Notes under the pieces: model-generated
Database searches by the model: none
Seen by the model: only the letters and a program-made list of their open reading frames with translations
Told to the model about the DNA's origin: nothing
Assembly (NCBI GenBank): GCA_016081115.2
Contig: JABTTQ020001483.1
Span: 186,001 to 250,000 of the forward strand
Length of the DNA: 64,000 nt
Direction of reading: 5' to 3'
From: Rehmannia glutinosa
Taxonomy: Eukaryota > Streptophyta > Magnoliopsida > Lamiales > Orobanchaceae
Program-made: the position numbers and the translations under genes
Shown: positions 56,601 to 64,000 of the stretch, one piece after another
How positions within the stretch are numbered: position 1 is the first letter of the stretch
Layout of the letters: each line of letters opens with the position of its first letter

Positions 56601-56640
56601 GAGAGTGATTAATTTAAACATATAGGTTTAGAGCGGCTCA
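53606..56640 (-). other. 5' region of the CACTA element
   Basis: Three kb of AT-rich sequence upstream of the transposase start, with no clear gene. Microsatellite-like TATACACACATATA near 54240-54300 and CA repeats at 56230. Near 56400-56540 is a GC-richer block (GGTGGTGGTGATGATGG) resembling the leader region of CACTA genes. One possible exon at 54721-54840 is listed separately. Confidence 0.4.
54721..54840 (+). other. Possible coding exon, unidentified
   Basis: An open plus-strand stretch reads MRLLDGPSVKAPDLSLTSSR, then PRKYEWSLKLNVDQM and a stop at 54838-54840. It is preceded by a possible acceptor (CTGATCCAG). Codon-like composition in AT-rich surroundings suggests a captured or relict exon. 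I do not recognise the protein; it may be chance. Confidence 0.25.
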
Positions 56641-56893
56641 TTCAAGACCGATGTAGTTAGTTTTCTTTACTGCGGTTAGATGGGTAACCACGGTAGAATT
56701 CAATGGGTTTTTAATTTGCTGACAACGGTTACCAGATGAACCACTGTAGAAAACTTTTTCTACATCGGTTTATGCAACAACCACTGTTAAAATGTCTATA
56801 TTATTTACAATTATGCCATCGGGTCCTTTTCACAATGGTTGGTCTCCGAACCGTGGTAAACTCATGTTGTTGAATATGTTTTTTGTAGTAGTG

Positions 56894-57643
56894 ACCCTCG
56901 CGGAGGATGTTGATTTTGATAAAGATTGCGAGGAGAACACCCGATTTCAATAGAGAGATTTGCAAAACTTGATGAATGAAGCAACCATCCTTGCAGCACG
57001 GTGCGCCCTTTAGGAAATAAGGAATTAGGATGAGATATCTGATGCCCTAGAGAGAATAATTGTTGGGCTAGAGAAGAAAAACACAGTCGTCTCTGATGAA
57101 AAGAAGAGGCTGATTGCTTATCATGGTACAAAAAGAGTTGGACAATCATTTTAGAATCATTTTATTCTTTTAATGTTACTTATGTTGGTTATATCTTGCT
57201 TTCAACATTTATTTTTGTCTTGTAATGGCTGGACATGCTTTAGTTGGTACCTTGATGCCGGAGTATGATCCAGTTGCCAAAATCTCAATTATTCGTCGTG
57301 GCCAAGCTGGTGGGTTTACCTTCTATTAAGTATGGTTGTTCAATTGAAATAATCTGCAGTCAGTCTTAACAACTTATATACCACTAGCTTAATACGTTTG
57401 ATGTGATTATAATTCCTCTTTAATGGATAAAGAATTTTGAAACTTTGCCTGCTCCTTTTTGTGGTGATATGTCAAGAAATTTTGCTTCTTAATGTAGTAA
57501 TTAATATAGTCCTTCCATGAAATGTAATTGATTTCGAAGAAAATAATCTATAATCTGTCTAGAGCTTATCCAGAAAAAAATTGTTGAAGGAGAAGAGTTT
57601 ATAAGCCTTGTCATTGATGGCAATGTTGAATTATATGTTTGAT
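56894..57643 (+). pseudogene. FtsH protease pseudogene (thylakoid-type, FTSH2/8-like)
   Basis: Starts directly at the CACTA end: LAEDVDFDK, then DLQNLMNEATILAARC, a stop, and DEISDALERIIVGLEKKNTV, VSDEKKRLIAYH with a donor (CATG/GTAC, 57125). The next exon, at about 57232, reads AGHALVGTLMPEYDPVAKIS and IIRRGQAGGFTFY with a stop; it supplies the second half of the zinc-binding HEAGH motif, split by the intron. The final exon, 57575-57643, reads KKIVEGEEFISLVIDGNVEL with YV and a stop, the family C-terminus. The exons between are deleted, and stops and frameshifts break the rest. In the working gene the product is an ATP-dependent metalloprotease of the thylakoid membrane. The closest family member is judged from memory. 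Confidence 0.8.
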
Positions 57644-58087
57644 GAACATACCAATTGTACAAAAATTTTCTTGTATATTTAGATCTACGTATCATACCAT
57701 TCATTCTACATATTTGATTAAGAAAATGCAACACCAACAATTGCCACACCTGTGAACTACAAATACAACATGTTGATGTATATATTTGATCAACAATACA
57801 AAATATATAACAATGAACAGGAAATATGAAAAGTGGCTATAATTTGCCTTTTTTATTGATATGACAAGCTGGTGAGCTCAAGTTTCCGGCTTATAGAATT
57901 TGAATTTCTGAGAGTTATATAAGGGTTTTCTATTGTTATTTTCCTCATAAATGAGTTTCATTTATACTAATACACTTAGTGGCCTAATAATCATTATATT
58001 TATAATACTAGTGGGACACTTGTCCTCTTCTTGCTGTGCATGGATCACATCGTTGCCATCTGGTGGAAAGTACTTGTTGACTTGCAT
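57644..58087. other. Sequence between FtsH pseudogene and CACTA terminus
   Basis: AT-rich, probably the former 3' flank of the FtsH gene. No ORF or repeat that I can support. Confidence 0.4.
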
Positions 58088-58355
58088 CACTACTACAGAA
58101 ACGGGTTTTTGCGACAACATTTTGTCGTCGCAAAAAACAACATGTCGTTGCAAATAGGTTTTTTGTGTCAACTTGTTGTCGCAAAAATGTGGTCGCCAAT
58201 ACCTTGACGCAAAAAGTTTATTTGCGACAACGAGTCGACACAAAAGCCTCTATATATTTGCAGCGATGTTTGTCATCACAACAGCCCCCGTTTGTCGTCA
58301 CAAAAGCCTCTAAGTATTTGCAGCAACATATGCTGTCACAAAAGCCCCCTTTTTA
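58088..58355 (+). mobile_element. CACTA terminus with TTTGCGACAAC subterminal repeats
   Basis: Begins CACTACTACAGAAACGGG and is followed by at least eight copies, in both orientations, of TTTGCGACAAC/TTGTCGTCGCAAAA-like and CACAAAAGCC words to about 58355. No matching right end is seen, so it is a truncated terminus or solo end. Different from the element at 52735-56893, whose subterminal repeats are ACCGTGGT-like. Confidence 0.65.
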
Positions 58356-59126
58356 AAGGAAATCCCGGTGTCCCGGACCAACAACTATTGGTTCACTTCT
58401 TAGAGATGACATAGCTTATTTGGAAGTTATGGTACTGTGGAACAATGACCTAATGCAAGATGTTAGAAGCTGAAGTTCAAAGCATCTTTTAAACGGTTTA
58501 TACTTTAAACTGTAGAAGGATTACAACATATCATATAGTCAAAGAATCAATTAGCTCTTAATCTGATTCCAAAACTATAAACAATAAAAAATATAGAGTC
58601 TCATCAACACAACTTTCTTTGAGAGTTTTTACCAGACGTGGCCAGAGTTGCGTTACAGAGGCATTAAGTTTGTTATTCAGTTTCTCTATGTACCCAAAAA
58701 AGAATTAAAAACTATAAAAATAAAAAAGCAGAATGACAATGAGTCACTAACCCCTTCAGTAAGGAGGCATGAAAAATCCTTTTGAAGTGGTTGTACACAG
58801 CCACTGAAAGCACCTGCCAACATTAAGAGTAAACAAAATATGAAATCAGGTTTATGTAGATGGGCATAAATTTATGGAGAAAATGCTTATTATAGAGATT
58901 ATTACGTGAAAGGCATTCACCGTATGCAGCGAACACATGGAGTGTATCTAAACAAGTCCGCATCAAGAGTATGCATTCATTAGCATAACTGCAAATGGAT
59001 GATCAATTTGTACCTCAACAAATCCACTTTTCAGCAACATGAAAATGCAGAGGTCTAGACAATGTTTTGGAATAAAATTATCCACAATCAAATGCATCAA
59101 GTGTGTCCAAGTAGCTAAGGTTACCT
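58356..59126. other. Intronic or relict flank of the PGP-synthase gene
   Basis: No clear coding sequence. On the minus strand a short block between a possible acceptor (TTGGCAG) and donor (near 58817-58755) reads VLSVAVYNHFKRIFHASLLK; I cannot match it confidently to PGP synthase. Confidence 0.3.
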
Positions 59127-59380
59127 TATCAGCCACTGGATCAAAAAACGCGCCGAATGGAGTTCCCAAATTCATCTACGAAATCAATAATTCAACAAGA
59201 ACATGTTAGCAAGAAAATAAAGAAAATAAGAGAAGCATCATCAGTTGATTCCAAGAAGTTTGGATCTTGAAAAATGACACCTTTCGAGCAAGGTATCTAT
59301 CAAGCCAATCCGTAAATGCTGCAGCAATGAAAAGACCAGTTATAGCAGCAGGACCCCACCAGCTCTCCACATAAAAGGCT
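59127..59380 (-). pseudogene. Phosphatidylglycerophosphate synthase, two exons
   Basis: Minus-strand exons with good splice sites. Exon at about 59380-59289 (acceptor TTGTTAG, donor AAAG/GTGTCA) reads AFYVESWWGPAAITGLFIAA then AFTDWLDRYLARK. Exon at about 59174-59127 (acceptor TTTCGTAG, donor AAG/GTAACC) reads MNLGTPFGAFFDPVADK. Together they carry the CDP-alcohol phosphotransferase signature DxxDGxxAR...GxxxDxxxD, but the Gly is Arg (DWLDRYLAR). The enzyme would convert CDP-diacylglycerol and glycerol-3-phosphate to PGP in plastids or mitochondria. I call it a pseudogene because of the Gly change and because no following exon is recognised; a decaying but spliced gene is possible. Confidence 0.65.
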
Positions 59381-59477
59381 AACAAGGTGAAAGTAAAATG
59401 TCAAATTTATAAATTCCATATCTTTAAAAATTTGCACAACAATGCAACTCCGGTTAAAGTATACTATTATCCATGTT

Positions 59478-59672
59478 TGCTAAAACTAAAAATTGAGAGA
59501 TGAATATAGAAAATAAAGCATGAACTTTACTTGATTTATCAGTAGGTACATCTGCCATATTTATACAAGTGAGACTGTGAAGAGGGCTTCACAAAAACGG
59601 TTATAACTACCTAACAGAAACGTAACTAACTAACCACCTCTCTAACAACTAACTGTTATACAATATTCAACA
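59478..59672 (-). repeat. 3' LTR of element F
   Basis: TGCTAAAACTA to ATATTCAACA. The first 60 bp match the 5' LTR start at 63939-64000 apart from single-base differences. On the minus strand TATAAATATGG (about 59549-59559) is a likely TATA box. Confidence 0.85.
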
Positions 59673-59681
59673 CACCCCCAT

Positions 59682-61560
59682 TCATACTAAACCCGGGGGA
59701 GTACTCAAAGAATTGTTTTTACAAAGCAACTGAAAATAAGTGACAGGCAGGGATATGGTGAGGATGTCAGCAATTTGGTCTTCGGAAGAAACATAACGAA
59801 CCTCAATTTCTTTATTGCGAACTTTTTCTCGGATGAAATGGACGTCAATTTCAATGGGTTTAGTTCGAGCGTGGAATACGGGATTGGAAGCCAAAGAAAT
59901 AGCACTAACATTGTCACACCATATGACAGAAGGAGTAGCAAAAGTAACACCAAGTTCAGTAAACAATGATTTAATCCAGATAAGATCAGTTGTGGATGTG
60001 GCTAAGGCATGATATTCGGATTCGGTACTACTTCGGGCAACAACATCCTATTTTCTAGAACCCCAGGTGATCAAATTAGGTCCAAGATACAAACAAAAGA
60101 CTCCAGTAGAGCGGCTATCATCAATGGAACTGGCCCAGTCAGCATCTGAAAAGCTCTGAAGTTGCAACTGAGAAAAGGCTGAAATAATAGACCATGAGAA
60201 AGAGAGCCTTTGATGTAGCGAAGGACCCATTTGCAAGCACACCAATGTTGCACCGTGGGGGCATGCAAAAACTGACTCAGTTTGTTGACAATGTAGGACA
60301 AGTCAGGCCGTGTGAGTGTGAGGTATTGAAGGGCACCAATAGTGCTTCTATACAGAGTAGGCATGTCAAAAGGCGGACTATCATTAAGAGACAATTTTGA
60401 GCTACATTATATGGACTGTCACAAGGCTTGAAATCCAACATATTTGTTTTCTTAAGAATGTCTGAAGCATATTTGTTCTAATTAAGCAAAATTCCATCCG
60501 ACAACTTGTGAGTTTTAATACCCAGAAAATAGTGTTCCTCACCCAGATGTTTAAGAGAAAAGGTCGTATGAAGTTGGTTAATGATGGAAGAAACAGCAGC
60601 ATGATCATCCCCATTCAATAATATATCATCAACGTAGACAAGAACCAAAAGAATACCAGTGCCAAACCTTAGAAAGAACAAGGAAGGATCAAATAAGGAG
60701 GCTGTAAATCCAATGGATACCAAGAAGGCCCTTAGGAGCCTGTTTCAAACCATAGAAGGCCTTTTTTTAATTTGCAAACATGATTGGGTTTGGAAGAGTC
60801 AACAAAACCAATTGGTTGTGTCATCTACACAGTTTCATTTAGCTTCCCATTAAGAAAGGCATTATTAATGTCTACCTGTTTAATTTTCCAACCCCTGGCA
60901 ACAACTAGTGAGAACATTAATCTGATAGTAATTGGTTTGAGAACCGGGCTAAAGGTCTCAAAATAATCAACACCAGGTAATTGCTGAAATCCTTTAGTCA
61001 CTAAACGAGCCTTAAGTCTGTCAACAGAGCCATCAGAGAGGTACTTAACCCGAAACAACCATTTGTGATCAAAAAGTTGCATATGTGGAGAAGGAGGACC
61101 CAATTCCCAAGTGTGATTAGAGATTAAAGCATGAAACTCAGCATTCATTGAACTCTTCCACTTAGCATCAGAGAGGGCTTCACTTATGGTTTTTGGTTCA
61201 GAGATAGTAGAAAGAGCAGTAAAGAGTTTAGGCTTATGAATACCAGCTTTTGCTCTAATAATCATATGATGAGAAGGAGCAATAGCAGGAGGAGATGGAG
61301 GGTGGACAGAAGCAAAAGGCTGAGATGTAGGTAAAGGGGAAGGAGGAGACACGGGAGAATTGGACTGCAATAAAGGAGGATCAGGGGGAGTATTTGATGC
61401 AATAGGAGCAGGAGAGGAGTAGAGAGCAGGGGAAATGTACTGAGCAGGGAGAGGACTTGAAGGGGACTGAGAGCATGATGTGAATAAGAGAGGATATGGG
61501 AATTCTTGCTCATTAAAATGAACAGTCCTGTAGACATAAATTCTACCAGTTGGATGCAGA
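59682..61560 (-). pseudogene. Element F reverse transcriptase and RNase H
   Basis: A Ser/Pro-rich linker, then RT: WLFRVKYLSDGSVDRLKARL, GVDYFETFSPVLKPITIRLM, IKQVDINNAFLNGKL (catalytic Asp kept), LVYVDDILLNGDD (about 60600-60640), YLTLTRPDLSYIVNKLSQFL. RNase H: FSDADWASSIDDSRSTGVFC and IWCDNVSAISLASNPVFHAR, then EDQIADILT. Frameshifts near 60825, 60480 and 60070. Confidence 0.85.
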
Positions 61561-62760
61561 CATTTATAGCCTTTGTGCACTGAGCTATAGCCAAGAAAAA
61601 TGCATTTAGATGATCTGAATTGATGCTTGGAGTGTGTGTAAGGTCGTAGAAAAGGAAAACAGACACATCCAAAAACTTTAAGAAAGGAGTAATCAGGGGG
61701 CTGTTTGTAAAGACTCTGAAATGGAGAAGTATTTTGAAGTACTGGAGTAGGCAATCTATTAATGAGAAAACAACACTATCAAAGGCATCCCACCAGAAAG
61801 AGAAATGAAGTTTAGCATTAGCAAGAAGAGTGAGTCCCATTTATAGAATATGCTGATGTTTCCTCTCAGGTAGACCATTTTGTTGATGTGTGTATGGGAA
61901 AGGATGCCTAACCTGGACACCTAAGGAGTGTAAATAAGTAGCAATAGGTCTATATTCACCTCCAAAATCAGATTGAAAGGCTTTGACTTTAGTTTTAAAT
62001 AGTCTCTCAGTAACAAGCAGAAAATGTTTGAGACATGATAATGCATCACTTTTGGTAACTAAAGGGTAAATCCAGGTGTATCTTGTAAAGGCATCTACAA
62101 AATGAATGTAATATTTGTATCCATTTGTAGAAGGTGTAGATGTGGGACCCCAAACATCAGAAAAAATTAGATCAAAGGGACCCTGAACAGTAGAATGAGC
62201 AGTAGGAAAGGAAATGCTATGTAATTTGCCCATATTGCATTCATCTTAAAAGGAGAATTGTTTTACAGAACAAGGTTTATTTGTCAACTTAAAAACATGA
62301 GAAACAACAGCAGGGCATGCATGCCCTAGTCTTTTGTACCACAAGGAAGTTGTACTAAGATCAGTTTGAGTAGAAGTATAGCAGCAGGGAGAAGCTTTAG
62401 GAGATGAAACAACCTGCAACTTTGAAGAGGGAAGAAGAAGTTGATTGAGATCCATTTGATAGAGGCCTCCTTTAAGAGTTCCTCTCAGCAGAATGCGATG
62501 TGTGTTTTTGTCCTTAACAAAACATGAAGATTTGTGAAATTCAATATACACATTGTTGTCATGAGTGAACTGAGAAATGCTGAGTAAGTTCTTGGTAATT
62601 TGTGGAACATAAAGAATATTATTTAAGAAAGAGCTTGTGATGGGAAGAAAAATGAATAAAGGATTTACCAACAGATTTAATAGGAAGATTAGAACCATTA
62701 CCAACAGTTAACCTTTCAGGGCCAGAGTAGGGTGAATGAATGCTGAGGTTGCCAAAATTC
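61262..62760 (-). pseudogene. Element F integrase region
   Basis: Pre-integrase LYVPQITKNLLSISQFTHDN-type sequence (62704-62246) with LWYKRLGHACPAVVSH, then the core FDLIFSDVWGPTSTPSTNGY, FQSDFGGEYRPIATYLHSLG and QQNGLPERKHQHIL (62233-61841), showing D, D and E positions. The C-terminal part is at about 61750-61560 (LKVFGCVCFPFLRPYTHSKH, IFLGYSSVHKGYKCLHPTGR). Frame breaks near 62240 and 61800. Confidence 0.8.
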
Positions 62761-62780
62761 GAAGTCACATGAGTAGAGGC

Positions 62781-63860
62781 TCAACTATCCACAAACCAAT
62801 TACCATCTGCCATGGGAGGAGCTGCAAAATCGCCATTATAAGCTGAGGGAGGACTGCCAAGAATAGAAGAGCCTCCATGAGAACCATCCACACTAAAAGC
62901 AGGTGCAAAGGACATTGTGGAATTGACATGAGACATAGAAGGCAATTGCTGACACATAACTCCATATTGTAACTGACTATTGAAATTTGCAGAGGGAAAA
63001 ACCACATGAGCCTGAGCAGAATTAAAGTTCAACCCCTGGAAGGTTGAATCAAAACGTTTAAAGCATTTGGGTGTAATATGATTTGCCTTGCCACAAATTT
63101 GACACATGATGCGATTTCTTCCAAACCTTCCACGACCACGGCTTCTAGAAAAACCACCACGATTTTGAGAATTTTCAGTGCGTCTTTTAGGCATTCCATT
63201 GAACATCACATTGGCAGAGGGAGGTTGAAAGGGAAGATCCACAGAGGAAGAAATATTCTCAGATAACTGTTGTAGCCTTATCTCACGAGTCTGTAAAGCA
63301 TATTGAGCATCTTGCATAGAAATATCACCAGTACGAGCATTGAGATTCACAATTACAGCTTCATATTCACTTCCACAACCAGCCAAAATATAGGAAATAA
63401 GATCCTCATCAGAGATCATTTATCCAACAGCATGAAGATTGTAAACAATGCCTCGCATTTTTAAAAAATAATCTTCAATTGACAAATCACCTTTCTTTGT
63501 ATTCAGAAGTAAATTGGGTAGATGTATCACACGAGCTTTAGATTGAGTGTGAAATAAGGATTCTAACATTGTCCATAACTCAACCGAGGAAGAACATCGA
63601 GAGACATAACCAAGCATGGATTCTGAGATAGTGGAGAGCAACCGACTAAAGAGAAACTGATCTCGACGGTGCCAATGAAGAACTTGCGGATCATCAGAAG
63701 AATCAGCAACACCATCAGAGGAGCTCGGAGAAGGCTGAGGAGGAGCAGAGCCAAGCAATACACCATCGAAGCCATGAGCACGCACATTAGATAGGATCTG
63801 AGTCCGCCAAAAAAAATAATTTGACCGATCCAGACGAATAGAAATCGGAGCAAATGTAGA
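62781..63860 (-). pseudogene. Element F gag and start of protease
   Basis: Capsid region RRDQFLFSRLLSTISESMLG, ELWTMLESLFHTQSKARVIH and GDLSIEDYFLKMRGIVYNLH, an in-frame TAA (about 63419-63421), then MISDEDLISYILAGCGSEYE and a knuckle CQICGKANHITPKCF. The protease start reads NWFVDS, a TGA in place of the Gly of DSG, then ASTHVT. The stops are single-base changes in otherwise continuous frame. Confidence 0.8.
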
Positions 63861-63938
63861 AAGGATCAGAGGAGTGATAGAAGACGAAGAAGAGCAACAG
63901 AAAAAAATGGTAAGGCCAAGAGATGGATCAAGATACCA

Positions 63939-64000
63939 TGCTAAAACTAATAATTGAGAGATGAATATAGAAAATAAAGATGAACTTTACTTGATTTACC
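63939..64000 (-). repeat. 5' LTR of element F, partial
   Basis: First 62 bp of the LTR, cut by the window end. Confidence 0.85.

Larger units (their letters stand above)
52735..56893 (-). mobile_element. CACTA (En/Spm) element, truncated on the left
   Basis: The right terminus is TTTTTTGTAGTAGTG ending at 56893, the complement of CACTACTACAAAAAA. It is preceded by subterminal ACCGTGGT/AACCACTG/AACGGTTACC repeats (56640-56850). A promoter and 5' leader region lie at about 56400-56640, and a minus-strand transposase fragment at 53605-52735. No left terminus is present, so it ends abruptly. Its right end abuts an FtsH exon. Confidence 0.65.
59478..64000 (-). mobile_element. Copia element F (Ale/Retrofit-like)
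   Basis: Minus-strand copia with short LTRs (3' LTR 59478-59672, 195 bp; 5' LTR from 63939, cut by the window end). PBS at 63938 downwards (TGGTATCTTGATCC on the minus strand) and purine tract (GAATGGGGGTG) at the 3' LTR. The order gag, protease, integrase, RT, RNase H is complete, but stops and frameshifts occur in each part. It lies about 100 bp upstream of a PGP-synthase exon in the same orientation, so it probably sits in an intron of that gene. Short LTR and gag type suggest the Ale/Retrofit lineage. Confidence 0.85.

Noticed and set aside
56894..58087. FtsH fragment captured inside a CACTA element
   Set aside because: The terminus at 56893 faces left-to-right as a right end and the one at 58088 as a left end, so the FtsH fragment lies outside both elements.

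Overview
This is a repeat-dense stretch of plant nuclear DNA. Several things point to a flowering plant, probably a eudicot and plausibly an asterid: Sirevirus-type Ty1/copia elements, a CRM-like Ty3/gypsy chromovirus, a FAR1-type MULE, CACTA elements, and intron-containing remnants of two plant housekeeping genes (a thylakoid-type FtsH and a phosphatidylglycerophosphate synthase). No species can be named. I see no intact single-copy gene; almost every reading frame is retroelement or transposon coding sequence carrying stops or frameshifts.

Layout. 1-9463: a minus-strand Sirevirus-like copia element (B1) with gag, a deleted pol and a very long third ORF downstream of pol; it sits in an older LTR of its own family (9464-10414). 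10415-13947 and 31702 to about 36300: a MULE encoding a ULP1-like cysteine peptidase on the plus strand and, convergently, a FAR1/MULE transposase on the minus strand. The MULE is split by a four-level nest: copia C (13948-31701, TSD TTAAC) holds copia D of the same family in its LTR (21299-31306, TSD CRGTC), and D holds CRM-like gypsy G (22890-27953, TSD CATGT). 35806-37486 (A1), holding the 5' part of the MULE, is repeated as A2 (41647-42416 plus 50050-50946). Between the two lies a doubly truncated second B-family copia (B2, 37487-41646). Inside A2 lies plus-strand copia E (42417-50049, TSD GTAAG), a relative of C and D that has lost all of pol but kept a gag remnant and the third ORF.

50946-51917 is a gypsy LTR remnant with a 30-bp tandem repeat. 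52327-52586 is a CACTA MITE. 52735-56893 is a truncated CACTA element whose intact end abuts an exon of an FtsH pseudogene (56894-57643). 58088-58355 is another CACTA terminus. 59127-59380 are two exons of a PGP-synthase gene, and 59478-64000 is an Ale/Retrofit-type copia (F) lying next to them, probably in an intron.

The most interesting signals are: (1) an array of seven consecutive short hairpins in the inferred R region of the C/D/E LTR family, with a conserved NUGGU loop and stems that change sequence but stay paired; (2) the third ORF (plant-transposon-protein-like domain plus low-complexity and coiled-coil tail) in two different copia families, each copy with a promoter-like leader; (3) a palindromic TCGACCGGTCGCCC motif repeated both in the LTR and upstream of that ORF; (4) convergent FAR1 transposase and ULP1 peptidase genes in one MULE; (5) a 70-bp copy of the target flank just inside the 5' LTR of element E.
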